DNA of 64,000 nt from Escherichia coli. GTDB lineage: Bacteria; Pseudomonadota; Gammaproteobacteria; Enterobacterales; Enterobacteriaceae. A model generated the notes under the pieces. It made no database searches, was not told the DNA's origin, and was given only the letters and a program-made list of their open reading frames with translations. The DNA lies in NCBI GenBank assembly GCA_021307345.1, contig CP089930.1, forward strand, positions 3,782,001 to 3,846,000, in the 5' to 3' direction. Below, in pieces: positions 22,423 through 36,156 of the stretch; within the stretch, counting starts at the first letter, position 1, and every line of letters starts with the position of its first letter. The translations under genes and the position numbers were made by a program.

Positions 22423-23964
22423 TCAAAGCGTTGCAATCCACCCCATTTGCATAAACCATTCAGTTACAGGAGCAAGCGTAAACTCTACGCAGAGTAATCC
22501 GACGAGGGTCAGTACGAGAGTGTAGGGCAGAGCCATCCACACCATGCGGCCATAAGAAAGACGTATTAATGGCGCGAGTGCTGAGGTCAACAGGAATAAG
22601 AACGCAGCCTGTCCGTTCGGCGTGGCGACGGAAGGCAGGTTGGTTCCGGTGTTAATGGCGACTGCCAGCAGTTCATATTGCTTCAGTGTAATCGCGCCGC
22701 TTTCCATTGCCGCTTTTGCTTCGTTGATATAAATCGTCCCTACAAAGACGTTATCCGAAATGGAAGACAGCAAACCGTTGAAGATATAGAACAGCGATAG
22801 CTGAGCGTGTTCTGATGCCTGCAATACAAACTGGATAATTGGGGAGAACAGTTGTTGGTCGATAATCACCGCCACTACCGAGAAAAAGACCGTCAACAGT
22901 GCGGTGAATGGCAGAGACTCGGTGAAGGCTTTGCCGATAGCATGTTCATCAGTTACACCGGTCAGTGATGTCGCCAGAATAATGACAGACAAACCAATCA
23001 AGCCGACCTCTGCCAGATGCAAAGCCAGCGCGGTGACCAGCCAGACGCCGATAATCGCCTGGACAATCAGACGAATTTTATCCTGACGTGTACGCTGGAG
23101 ACGGCTTTGATCGTCAAACTGTTGCAGCACTTCGCGGACTTTCTCCGGCAGCGTTTCGCCGTAGCCAAACCAACGCAGCTTCTCCACCAGCAGGCAGGTT
23201 AGCAGGCCGCAAATCAGGACAGGGACGGTCACCGGTGACATGCGCAGGAAGAAATCGCCAAAATGCCAGCCAGCAGCTTTGGCAATGATCAGGTTCTGTG
23301 GTTCGCCTACCATAGTCATCACGCCGCCTAATGCAGTGCCGACACCCGCATGCATCATCAGGCTACGCAGAAAGCCACGGAACTGCTCCAGAACCACTTT
23401 GTAATGCTTGTCGATATGGCTGTCGTCTTGCAGGTCGGTATCTTCGGTGCGGGAAGAAGCTACGCGGTGATAAATGCCATAAAAACCAACTGCAACACTG
23501 ATCACTACGGCAACGACGGTTAAGGCATCGAGGAACGCAGAGAGAAACGCCGCCGCCATGCAAAAAGAGAGCGACAGCAGCATTTTGGAGCGAATGCTTA
23601 ACAGTAAACGGGTAAATATGAACAGCAGAAGCTGTTTCATAAAATAGATGCCCGCCACCATAAACATCAGTAACAGCAAGACTTCAAGATTTGCCGCCAC
23701 CTCTTCACGGACGTGTTCCGCACTGGTCATGCCGATGAAGACAGCTTCGATAGCCAACAGACCGCCGGGGAGCAGCGGATAGCATTTCAGAGCCATCGCC
23801 AGAGTGAAAATAAATTCCGCGACAAGCAGCCAGCCAGCAACAAAGGGGCTGATGAGGAAAATTAATGGGTTAACAATTAAGAAAATAATAAGGGCAAGTT
23901 TGTACCAGTCAGGTGACTGACCCAAAAAATTGCGCCATAACGCGCGGCCCCAGGAGATCTCCAT
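22423..23964 (-). CDS. nhaB: Na+/H+ antiporter NhaB
   Basis: NhaB is an electrogenic inner-membrane sodium-proton antiporter that works at neutral pH. The ATG at 23964 gives 513 residues ([20 protein letters not shown]), the established length; an in-frame 18-codon extension is not conserved. About a dozen membrane helices are evident, with charged residues inside segments such as [13 protein letters not shown] and [13 protein letters not shown]. The gene is divergent from fadR across 221 bp, as in E. coli. Confidence 0.97.
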   Translation of the reverse strand: MEISWGRALWRNFLGQSPDWYKLALIIFLIVNPLIFLISPFVAGWLLVAEFIFTLAMALKCYPLLPGGLLAIEAVFIGMTSAEHVREEVAANLEVLLLLMFMVAGIYFMKQLLLFIFTRLLLSIRSKMLLSLSFCMAAAFLSAFLDALTVVAVVISVAVGFYGIYHRVASSRTEDTDLQDDSHIDKHYKVVLEQFRGFLRSLMMHAGVGTALGGVMTMVGEPQNLIIAKAAGWHFGDFFLRMSPVTVPVLICGLLTCLLVEKLRWFGYGETLPEKVREVLQQFDDQSRLQRTRQDKIRLIVQAIIGVWLVTALALHLAEVGLIGLSVIILATSLTGVTDEHAIGKAFTESLPFTALLTVFFSVVAVIIDQQLFSPIIQFVLQASEHAQLSLFYIFNGLLSSISDNVFVGTIYINEAKAAMESGAITLKQYELLAVAINTGTNLPSVATPNGQAAFLFLLTSALAPLIRLSYGRMVWMALPYTLVLTLVGLLCVEFTLAPVTEWFMQMGWIATL

Positions 23965-24185
23965 GATGGTTTCCCTTACCTTACAAATAATAAATGATGT
24001 TTTTATGTTAGAACGCAAAGCTTAACGGTCAGGGGGGAGCGAGGCAAGTCTTGATAGTCAAGGGGAAAGAGATACAGAAAATGAAGCCTTGATCCCTTTT
24101 TTCTTCTTTTTGTCTGCTATCAGCGTTGTTAGCCCTCTGGTATGATGAGTCCAACTTTGTTTTGCTGTGTTATGGAAATCTCACT

Positions 24186-24905
24186 ATGGTCATTAAGGCG
24201 CAAAGCCCGGCGGGTTTCGCGGAAGAGTACATTATTGAAAGTATCTGGAATAACCGCTTCCCACCCGGGACTATTTTGCCCGCAGAACGTGAACTTTCAG
24301 AATTAATTGGTGTAACGAGAACGACGTTACGCGAAGTGTTACAGCGCCTGGCGCGAGACGGCTGGCTGACCATTCAACACGGCAAACCGACGAAGGTGAA
24401 TAATTTCTGGGAAACCTCCGGGTTGAATATCCTTGAGACGCTGGCGCGACTGGATCACGAAAGTGTACCGCAACTCATAGATAATTTGCTGTCAGTGCGC
24501 ACCAATATTTCGACCATTTTTATTCGCACCGCGTTTCGTCAGCATCCTGATAAAGCGCAGGAAGTGCTGGCAACGGCTAATGAAGTGGCCGATCACGCAG
24601 ACGCCTTTGCTGATCTGGATTACAACATTTTTCGCGGTCTGGCGTTTGCCTCTGGTAACCCGATTTATGGTCTGATCCTTAACGGAATGAAAGGGTTGTA
24701 TACGCGCATTGGTCGTCACTATTTCGCCAATCCGGAAGCGCGTAGTCTGGCGCTGGGCTTCTACCACAAGCTGTCTGCGTTGTGCAGTGAAGGTGCTCAC
24801 GATCAGGTTTACGAAACAGTACGCCGTTATGGGCATGAGAGTGGCGAGATTTGGCACCGGATGCAGAAAAACCTGCCGGGTGATTTAGCCATTCAGGGGC
24901 GTTAA
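24186..24905 (+). CDS. fadR: Fatty acid metabolism regulator FadR (GntR family)
   Basis: FadR represses fatty acid degradation genes and activates fabA and fabB; long-chain acyl-CoA releases it from DNA. The ATG at 24186 gives 239 residues, the E. coli length; the frame extends 20 codons upstream without conservation. The GntR winged helix covers about residues 1-74 ([32 protein letters not shown]). The helical acyl-CoA-binding domain follows. It is transcribed away from nhaB and followed by REP elements and a terminator. Confidence 0.98.
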   Translation: MVIKAQSPAGFAEEYIIESIWNNRFPPGTILPAERELSELIGVTRTTLREVLQRLARDGWLTIQHGKPTKVNNFWETSGLNILETLARLDHESVPQLIDNLLSVRTNISTIFIRTAFRQHPDKAQEVLATANEVADHADAFADLDYNIFRGLAFASGNPIYGLILNGMKGLYTRIGRHYFANPEARSLALGFYHKLSALCSEGAHDQVYETVRRYGHESGEIWHRMQKNLPGDLAIQGR

Positions 24906-24935
24906 TCCATCCATACTGATGACCAACGCATAGTT

Positions 24936-25014
24936 GCCTGATGCGTTATGCTTATCTGGCCTATTGAATTTGTGATGCTTTGCAGGCGGATAAAGCGTGT
25001 ACGCCGCATCCGGC
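24936..25014. repeat. Pair of REP elements (BIME) downstream of fadR
   Basis: Two REP-type units lie in this stretch: TTGCCTGATGCGTTATGCTT continuing to ATCTGGCCTA (24936-24962), and GCAGGCGGATAAAGCG...CGCCGCATCCGGC (24982-25014). They lie between the convergent fadR and ycgB. Confidence 0.75.
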
Positions 25015-25021
25015 AAAAATG

Positions 25022-25051
25022 ACCCCTCCTCAAATGAGGAGGGGTTTTTTT
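25022..25051 (+). terminator. Rho-independent terminator after fadR
   Basis: CCCCTCCT-CAAATG-AGGAGGGG makes an 8-bp GC-rich stem followed by seven T. It overlaps the end of ycgB by two bases. Read from the other strand the stem is preceded by the ycgB stop and followed by TCATTTTTGCC, so it may act in both directions. Confidence 0.88.
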
Positions 25052-26582
25052 ATAGATTCCCCATTCTTGGCGGGCAGCGTTCCAGCAACTCGACGCTGCC
25101 GTCTTCGTTTTGCTGTTCCAGCATCACATCAAATCCCCACAGGCGATGTACATGCTTCAGCACTTCTTTACGCCCCCGATCCAGCGGTGCGCGGTTATGT
25201 GGAATGTAACGCAGCGTCAGCGAACGGTCGCCGCGCAAATCCACGTTCCAGATCTGAATATTCGGCTCCAGATTACTTAAGTTATATTGCGACGATAAAC
25301 GGTTACGGATCTCCCGATAACCTTCCTCATTATGAATGGCGGAAATCTCCAGATAATTATGCCGATCGTCATCCAGCACGGTGAAGAAGCGAAAATCACG
25401 CATTACCTTCGGTGACAGGAACTGGCTGATAAAGCTCTCATCTTTGAAATCACGCATCGCGAAATGCAGCGTTTCCAGCCAGTCGGAACCGGCGATATCC
25501 GGGAACCAGTATTTGTCTTCTTCCGTTGGCGACTGACAAATCCGTTTAATATCCTGAAACATAGCAAATCCGAGGGCATACGGGTTAATTCCGCTGTACC
25601 ACGGGCTGTTATAGGGCGGCTGGAAGACCACATTGGTGTGGCTATGCAAGAACTCCAGCATAAAACGTTCGGTCACTTTCCCTTCATCATACAGATGGTT
25701 AAGGATGGTGTAGTGCCAGAAGGTCGCCCAGCCTTCGTTCATCACCTGAGTCTGTTTTTGCGGATAAAAATACTGGCTCACTTTACGTACAATGCGCAGG
25801 ATTTCACGCTGCCATGATTCCAGCAGCGGTGCATTTTTCTCCATAAAATAGAGCAGATTTTCTTGTGGCTCGGACGGATAGCGGCGCGCTTCGGCAACGG
25901 TTTTCTCTTCCTCGCGCTTAGGCAGCGTTCTCCAGAGCATATTGACCTGGCTCTGCAGATACTCTTCGCGACTTTTCTGCCGGGCTTTCTCCTCTTGCAG
26001 CGAGATTTTTTGTGGGCGTTTATAACGATCCACACCGTAGTTCATCAGCGCATGGCACGAATCCAACAGCTTTTCTACCTCATCAACGCCATAGCGTTCT
26101 TCGCACTCGGTAATGTATTTGCGGGCGAAAATCAGGTAATCGACAATCGAACTGGCATCGGTCCAGCTACGGAATAAGTAATTGTTTTTGAAGAAAGAGT
26201 TGTGGCCATAACAGGCGTGTGCCATCACCAGTGCCTGCATGGTAATGGTGTTCTCTTCCATCAGATAAGCGATACACGGATTAGAGTTAATGACGATTTC
26301 ATAGGCCAGCCCTTGCTGACCGTGCTTATACAGACGCTCGGTTTCAATAAACTTTTTACCAAACGACCAATGCGGATAGTTAATTGGCATACCGACGCTG
26401 GAGTAGGCATCCATCATTTGCTCTGATGTAATTACTTCAATCTGGTGCGGGTAGGTATCCAGCCGGTAGAGTTTTGCCACCCGGTCTATCTCTGCCAAAT
26501 AAATATCCAGCAGGTCGAATGTCCAGTCAGGTCCATCGCTCAAACGTGTGGAGTCCTTATTCATAGAATCGATCGTCGCCAT
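25050..26582 (-). CDS. ycgB: SpoVR-family protein YcgB
   Basis: YcgB is a cytoplasmic SpoVR-family protein, related to a Bacillus sporulation cortex factor. In E. coli it is known as RpoS-associated, of unknown biochemical function. The product has 510 residues, the standard length. Typical family stretches are MAHACYGHNSFFKNNYLF, MNEGWATFWHYTILNHLYDEG and SPWYSGINPYALGFAMFQDI. The His and Glu in the second suggest a metal-dependent fold, which is inference. It is monocistronic, convergent with fadR and divergent from dadA. Confidence 0.95.
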   Translation of the reverse strand: MATIDSMNKDSTRLSDGPDWTFDLLDIYLAEIDRVAKLYRLDTYPHQIEVITSEQMMDAYSSVGMPINYPHWSFGKKFIETERLYKHGQQGLAYEIVINSNPCIAYLMEENTITMQALVMAHACYGHNSFFKNNYLFRSWTDASSIVDYLIFARKYITECEERYGVDEVEKLLDSCHALMNYGVDRYKRPQKISLQEEKARQKSREEYLQSQVNMLWRTLPKREEEKTVAEARRYPSEPQENLLYFMEKNAPLLESWQREILRIVRKVSQYFYPQKQTQVMNEGWATFWHYTILNHLYDEGKVTERFMLEFLHSHTNVVFQPPYNSPWYSGINPYALGFAMFQDIKRICQSPTEEDKYWFPDIAGSDWLETLHFAMRDFKDESFISQFLSPKVMRDFRFFTVLDDDRHNYLEISAIHNEEGYREIRNRLSSQYNLSNLEPNIQIWNVDLRGDRSLTLRYIPHNRAPLDRGRKEVLKHVHRLWGFDVMLEQQNEDGSVELLERCPPRMGNL

Positions 26583-26798
26583 ACGCGCACCTCATTGTTG
26601 TCGGCGCTCTCTGTGTGGAACACCTCATTTCAAGCATAGAACACCAGTTAAAAACCGCGTCGCTGGAGAATTTTTTTCTTTGCGATTTCTTATTATCGGA
26701 GCGCCAATAATTAGCTTCTGAACGGAATTTTCTGCTGGATATAAAGCGCGACCAGCAGGAGATACCAAAGACGCCATATTCCCGCAAAGTCAGGGAGA

Positions 26799-26814
26799 TG
26801 TGAGCCAGCTCACC
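26799..26814 (+). promoter_or_regulatory. CRP-type site upstream of dadAX
   Basis: TGTGAGCCAGCTCACC matches the CRP consensus TGTGA-N6-TCACA with one mismatch and lies 98 bp before the dadA start. dadAX is known to be controlled by CRP and Lrp. The rest of the 329-bp ycgB-dadA gap is A/T-rich and holds no gene. Confidence 0.7.
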
Positions 26815-26866
26815 ATAAAAAAGCCATATGTTGAATAATATTTTCATCTGGGTTATCAAGATGTAA

Positions 26867-28210
<1,344 letters not shown>

Positions 28211-28219
28211 GGAATCGAG

Positions 28220-29290
28220 ATGACTCGTCCGATACAGGCCAGCCTCGATCTGCAGGCATTAAAACAAAATCTGACCATTGTCCGCCAGGCCGCGCCGCAT
28301 GCGCGCGTCTGGTCGGTGGTAAAAGCGAACGCTTACGGGCACGGTATCGAGCGTATCTGGAGCGCGCTCGGGGCGACCGATGGTTTTGCGTTACTTAATC
28401 TTGAAGAGGCCATTATCCTGCGCGAGCGCGGCTGGAAAGGGCCAATCCTGATGCTGGAGGGTTTTTTTCATGCTCAGGATCTGGAAGTTTATGACCAGTA
28501 CCGTCTGACCACCTGCGTGCACAGTAACTGGCAGCTCAAAGCACTGCAAAATGCGCGGCTAAAAGCGCCGCTGGATGTTTACCTTAAGGTGAACAGTGGA
28601 ATGAATCGGTTGGGGTTCCAGCCCGATCGCGTGCTTACTGTCTGGCAGCAGCTGCGGGCGATGGCGAATGTTGGCGAAATGACTTTGATGTCGCATTTTG
28701 CCGATGCGGAGCATCCTGATGGGATTTCTGGCGCGATGGCGCGTATTGAGCAGGCAGCGGAAGGTCTGGAGTGTCGGCGCTCGTTGTCTAATTCGGCGGC
28801 AACCCTGTGGCATCCGGAAGCGCATTTTGACTGGGTTCGACCTGGCATTATTTTATATGGTGCTTCGCCGTCCGGTCAGTGGCGCGATATCGCCAATACC
28901 GGATTACGCCCGGTCATGACGTTAAGCAGTGAGATTATTGGTGTTCAGACGCTAAAAGCGGGCGAGCGTGTGGGCTATGGCGGTCGCTATACTGCGCGCG
29001 ATGAGCAGCGAATCGGCATTGTCGCCGCCGGATACGCCGACGGCTATCCGCGTCATGCACCAACCGGAACACCTGTTTTAGTGGACGGGGTGCGCACCAT
29101 GACGGTGGGGACAGTCTCGATGGATATGCTGGCGGTCGATTTGACGCCTTGCCCACAGGCGGGGATTGGTACGCCGGTTGAGCTGTGGGGCAAGGAGATC
29201 AAAATTGATGATGTCGCCGCCGCTGCCGGAACGGTGGGCTATGAGTTGATGTGCGCGCTGGCGCTACGTGTACCTGTTGTGACGGTGTAA
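28220..29290 (+). CDS. dadX: Catabolic alanine racemase DadX
   Basis: DadX is the PLP-dependent racemase that converts L-alanine to D-alanine for DadA. The product has 356 residues. The PLP lysine lies in [13 protein letters not shown] (about residue 34). The opposite-face catalytic tyrosine is in the GYGGRYTA region (around residue 255). It is second in the dadAX operon, 9 bp after dadA, and followed by a REP element. Confidence 0.97.
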   Translation: MTRPIQASLDLQALKQNLTIVRQAAPHARVWSVVKANAYGHGIERIWSALGATDGFALLNLEEAIILRERGWKGPILMLEGFFHAQDLEVYDQYRLTTCVHSNWQLKALQNARLKAPLDVYLKVNSGMNRLGFQPDRVLTVWQQLRAMANVGEMTLMSHFADAEHPDGISGAMARIEQAAEGLECRRSLSNSAATLWHPEAHFDWVRPGIILYGASPSGQWRDIANTGLRPVMTLSSEIIGVQTLKAGERVGYGGRYTARDEQRIGIVAAGYADGYPRHAPTGTPVLVDGVRTMTVGTVSMDMLAVDLTPCPQAGIGTPVELWGKEIKIDDVAAAAGTVGYELMCALALRVPVVTV

Positions 29291-29300
29291 CTTGTGGCAA

Positions 29301-29330
29301 GCCGGATAAGACGCACACGTCGTATCCGGC
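29301..29330. repeat. REP element between dadX and cvrA
   Basis: GCCGGATAAGACGCACACGT followed by CGTATCCGGC forms a typical REP palindrome between two convergent genes. It could also serve as an mRNA 3'-end barrier for dadAX. Confidence 0.75.
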
Positions 29331-29343
29331 GATACAAACTCCA

Positions 29344-31113
<1,770 letters not shown>

Positions 31114-31180
31114 TCATACTATAAACCTACCATATTCACGGCAGAAACAGCGTTTTACTTAGCCCGGAAGCGTGATTTTT

Positions 31181-32806
<1,626 letters not shown>

Positions 32807-32807
32807 C

Positions 32808-33542
32808 TCAGTCGCGCACTTTGTCCGCTTTCTCCCGGGCTTCCCGTTCGAGTGAGAATATAATCCGCTGTAATTGCCGCTCCACCGTCGGGCTGACGTT
32901 AAGAAAACGAAAGCTCAGGCGGGGAGTGGAGATCGTTTCATTTCTGCTATCAATCACTTTGCGCTCGCTGATGGTCAGTAACTGGGCGTCAAAGTGAAAA
33001 ACGCCCCATTGTCCCATGTTGACTTCAATCTGTGCGAAGCGCATACCTTCGTGCAACCCGCCTGGTTTTTCCGTTTCCAGTAATGCACCCATGCCACCTA
33101 GCGATAAGTCACTCAGGCGAAAACGTAACGTACTGTTATCCGCCAGTTTGGTCTGACAATAATAAGGCGGATGAAGTGGGGCGGAGATGCGGAAATATCT
33201 GCGTCGTTGCACAAACCATAATGCGGGAGGGGGAGTGGCGATAAACGCCGGAAGCTGCAAATATTCACTTTGCTGTAATTGCGCAAGGGTAAATTCGATT
33301 TTGGCGCCTTGCGTTTCGGCGGTAATAGTGATTTGACGCGCTTTAAGCACGGCATTGTTGTCTTCTTGCTGACTACCAAAATCCAGCACCAGTTTATCAG
33401 GGCTTATCGCCAGTATATTGCTGATCAGCTGACCATCTGACCAACTGATACGCAGTGGCACTGCGGCTTTATGTAAATCGCGTAAAACGCCCAGGACTGC
33501 TAACGGATTTTGTTTCAGGAACTGCTCATGGTAATGACTCAC
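32808..33542 (-). CDS. ycgR: Flagellar brake protein YcgR (PilZ domain, c-di-GMP effector)
   Basis: YcgR binds cyclic di-GMP and then contacts the flagellar motor, slowing swimming. The product has 244 residues: an N-terminal YcgR domain (about 1-108) and a C-terminal PilZ domain with the RxxxR motif (Arg114-Arg118 in QRRRYFRIS) and the DxSxxG motif in RLSDLSLGGMG. A sigma-28-type promoter lies 36-62 bp upstream of its start, which places it in the flagellar regulon with the genes at the left end of the window. Confidence 0.96.
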   Translation of the reverse strand: MSHYHEQFLKQNPLAVLGVLRDLHKAAVPLRISWSDGQLISNILAISPDKLVLDFGSQQEDNNAVLKARQITITAETQGAKIEFTLAQLQQSEYLQLPAFIATPPPALWFVQRRRYFRISAPLHPPYYCQTKLADNSTLRFRLSDLSLGGMGALLETEKPGGLHEGMRFAQIEVNMGQWGVFHFDAQLLTISERKVIDSRNETISTPRLSFRFLNVSPTVERQLQRIIFSLEREAREKADKVRD

Positions 33543-33577
33543 GCGGAAAAACTCCTGACCGACAAACTGTCTTTGGT

Positions 33578-33604
33578 TTATCGGTAGGGACTAACAAAAC
33601 TTAA
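33578..33604 (-). promoter_or_regulatory. Sigma-28 (FliA) promoter of ycgR
   Basis: On the minus strand TTAAGTTT (-35), an 11-nt spacer and ACCGATAA (-10) match the sigma-28 consensus TAAAGTTT-N11-GCCGATAA with one mismatch in each element. This agrees with the known flagellar control of ycgR in E. coli. Confidence 0.88.
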
Positions 33605-33741
33605 TACAAATGCGTGAATTTTTTTACAACTTACGACTAATTCAACCGACAGCCTCCCTCCATTGATCCTGTGCTTGCCTATACTTAGAGCGTTGACGTA
33701 AGCATTTCTTGCGTCCGATTCATCGAAACGAGGGCCTGAAC

Positions 33742-33996
33742 ATGGGAATTATTGCCTGGATTATTTTTGGCCTGATAGCCGGCATTATCGCCAAGCTGAT
33801 CATGCCAGGGCGTGATGGTGGTGGATTTTTCCTGACCTGCATTCTCGGGATAGTCGGTGCGGTTGTCGGCGGCTGGCTGGCGACCATGTTTGGCATTGGC
33901 GGCTCCATCAGTGGTTTTAATTTACATAGCTTCCTGGTGGCGGTGGTCGGCGCTATCCTGGTGCTGGGGGTATTCCGCCTCCTGCGAAGAGAATAA
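33742..33996 (+). CDS. ymgE: Transglycosylase-associated (GlsB/YeaQ/YmgE) family membrane protein YmgE
   Basis: YmgE is a very hydrophobic 84-residue inner-membrane protein of the GlsB/YeaQ/YmgE family; its function is unresolved, although relatives are stress-associated. The ATG at 33742 follows the ribosome-binding site GAGGG and gives MGIIAWIIFGLIAGIIAKLI. Three glycine-rich membrane segments are visible, including GIVGAVVGGWLATMFG. Only 138 bp separate it from the end of treA; K-12 has ycgY in that gap. Confidence 0.92.
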   Translation: MGIIAWIIFGLIAGIIAKLIMPGRDGGGFFLTCILGIVGAVVGGWLATMFGIGGSISGFNLHSFLVAVVGAILVLGVFRLLRRE

Positions 33997-34134
33997 CGTA
34001 ATCTTTCTGGCGGATAGCGGTGCTGACATCGCTATCCGCTTTCAAATTATGTGTAAACCTCACGGTGTTTGAAAACCAGATAAAACGGCAACGTCATCCA
34101 GATAAGCAGAATGACGCTGTCGGGAGAAGAAAAA

Positions 34135-35829
34135 TTAAGGTGTGGGTTCTGTGACTTTTGTTGGCTGCGTTGCGGAAGCACTGGTCGGGCGCGTTGCCGG
34201 AACGTTGTCACACGGTTTTTCTTTCGGGCAGATCAAATCCAACATTTTCAGCGTTACGCCGTTGGTCCAACCAAAACCATCCTGCAACGGATATTCGCCA
34301 CCACCGCCACCTGTTCCGGTGGTGCTGACATCATATTTCTCCACCAGCTTTTTCTCCCGGTCATAGGTGTGCTGAACATTGGTCAGAAAGTGCCAGCTAA
34401 TGTCCATCGCTACATCTTCCTGCCCGTAGTTTTGCAATCCTTCAGTAGCGACCCATTGTAACGGCGCCCAGCCATTTGGCGCGTCCCATTGCTGCCCACT
34501 TTTCACCGAGGTGGTGTTCAGTCCGCCAGGTTGCAGCAGATGCGTTCTGGTCGCCGTTGCCATTTTACTGGCGCGATCTTTCGCTGCTGCATTAACGTAC
34601 AACGGGAACAGGGCGGCGGCAGTTAACTGATTACGTACTTTATTACTCTTCAGATCGTAATCGGCATACCAGCCGTGTTGATCGTTCCACAAGTATTTTT
34701 CGATCCCTTTCTGACGGGAATTTGCCAGCGTTTCGTATTGACTGGCCATCGCGTTATCCCCGGCGGCTTTACTGGCGCTGGCAAGGATTTTTTCCATTTT
34801 ATACATCAGGCTATTGAGATCGACCGGTACGATGCTGGTGGTGCGTAATGTATTTAACTGCTGAGGATTGTCCATCCAGCGCGAGCTGAAATCCCAGCCA
34901 GATGCGGCGGCGGAACGCAGGTCACGGTAAATTTCAGTGGCAGGGCGATTTGGATTGCTTTTCGCGGTGGCGATATCCTCTACCCATGACTCCGGACGCG
35001 GTGTATCGCGGTCGTCCCAGTAGCGGTTAAGAATAGTGCCATCCTTGAGCTTTACAACGCGCTTTTCCTGTTGCCCGGCTTGCAGATTTTCAACGCCGTC
35101 CATCCAGTAAGCATATTCTTTTTGTAGTTGTGGCAGATACTGTTTCAACGCGGCGTCGCCTTCATGTTGCGCCAGTAACTCCACCATCAACGCAAAGAAA
35201 GGCGGCTGCGAACGGCTTAAATAGTAGCTGCGGTTCCCGTTGGGAATGTGTCCATAAGTATCTATTTCATAACCAAAATTCGCCACCATATCCGCCACTT
35301 TATCCCAGTGACCGCTTTCGCCAAGCCCCAGCATGGTGAAGTAACTGTCCCAGTAATACACTTCCCGAAAACGACCTCCCGGCACGACATAGGGTTTCGG
35401 CAATGGCAACAGAGAGTCCCATTTTTCGGTGCTTTCCGTTGTGCGGGTTAATACCGGCCAAAGTCCATCAATATGTTCACGCAGCGACTGTCCCTTCGGC
35501 GGGACATGTTTCTCGCCTTCTTTTGGCAGGGTGAAATTAACTTTCACGAAGTGACGCAAATCAAACCCGCTCTGGTTCTGTTGCATCCGATAGTCAGCGA
35601 GGATCATTAGCGGGTCGCTGTTGGGCACGGCGTCGGCAAAAGTTTTTTGATCAGGAAAAAGTTTGGCGTTTTGAACATCGTCAAACAACGGTCCCAACAA
35701 AATATCAGGTGATTGTGGTGTGACGGCGATTTCTTCCGCCTGTGCCGATAGCGTGGCAAAACACAATAAAACGGTGGTGGGAATTAACGCCATTCTTTGC
35801 AGGTGACGAGGGACACGTGGTTTCATCAA
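34135..35829 (-). CDS. treA: Periplasmic trehalase TreA (GH37)
   Basis: TreA hydrolyses trehalose to two glucose molecules in the periplasm, letting cells use trehalose at high osmolarity. The 564-residue product has a signal peptide of about 30 residues ending LSAQAEE. GH37 signatures are visible: [20 protein letters not shown] and [13 protein letters not shown], plus the glycine-rich [14 protein letters not shown] near the C-terminus. The C-terminal tail is Thr/Pro/Ala-rich and differs from the K-12 tail. Substitutions relative to remembered K-12 TreA look several times more frequent than in housekeeping neighbours. It is divergent from a GPH transporter not found here in K-12. Confidence 0.96.
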   Translation of the reverse strand: MMKPRVPRHLQRMALIPTTVLLCFATLSAQAEEIAVTPQSPDILLGPLFDDVQNAKLFPDQKTFADAVPNSDPLMILADYRMQQNQSGFDLRHFVKVNFTLPKEGEKHVPPKGQSLREHIDGLWPVLTRTTESTEKWDSLLPLPKPYVVPGGRFREVYYWDSYFTMLGLGESGHWDKVADMVANFGYEIDTYGHIPNGNRSYYLSRSQPPFFALMVELLAQHEGDAALKQYLPQLQKEYAYWMDGVENLQAGQQEKRVVKLKDGTILNRYWDDRDTPRPESWVEDIATAKSNPNRPATEIYRDLRSAAASGWDFSSRWMDNPQQLNTLRTTSIVPVDLNSLMYKMEKILASASKAAGDNAMASQYETLANSRQKGIEKYLWNDQHGWYADYDLKSNKVRNQLTAAALFPLYVNAAAKDRASKMATATRTHLLQPGGLNTTSVKSGQQWDAPNGWAPLQWVATEGLQNYGQEDVAMDISWHFLTNVQHTYDREKKLVEKYDVSTTGTGGGGGEYPLQDGFGWTNGVTLKMLDLICPKEKPCDNVPATRPTSASATQPTKVTEPTP

Positions 35830-36156
35830 TCATTCTCCTTTGGCGATACCGAACAAAACGGTAATCAAGTATCAGAAAACCTTAGTTCAGGATCGCGGCA
35901 ACTGCATGATTGAAATCTCATTCTGCGAAGTGTCAGGCATTATGGACGATGTAATTAACGGCCTAAATAGTGTTGCAATATATTCATAAAATATATGTTG
36001 TTTATTAAATGGGCAGTGACTTTTGTTGTGTGATCACAGAAGAAAAAAATCATAAGAATTTAATGAAAAAACATAATAGACCGACCAAAAACTTCCGTGA
36101 AGAATTGTGCCAGTGAAAGGTATTCCGTGAAGTAAATTTATAGATAAGGATAAAAC
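35830..36156. other. treA / GPH transporter divergent intergenic region
   Basis: This 327-bp A/T-rich region must carry both promoters. It contains the palindrome TGTGATCACA (36029-36038), which is too short to be a CRP site. It also contains the 10-bp direct repeat TTCCGTGAAG at 36093-36102 and again at 36123-36132, just upstream of the transporter. The transporter's ribosome-binding site is AAGGATAAAAC before the ATG. No gene is seen. Confidence 0.55.
36093..36132 (+). repeat. Direct repeat TTCCGTGAAG, 30-bp period, before the GPH transporter
   Basis: Two exact copies of TTCCGTGAAG start 30 bp apart (36093 and 36123), close to three helical turns. The second ends 24 bp before the transporter start. 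The arrangement resembles tandem binding sites on one face of the DNA, but no known regulator is recognised. Confidence 0.6.

Noticed and set aside
36029-36038. TGTGATCACA as a possible CRP site between treA and the GPH transporter
   Set aside because: The half-sites overlap with no 6-bp spacer, which does not fit CRP; kept only as a palindrome note.
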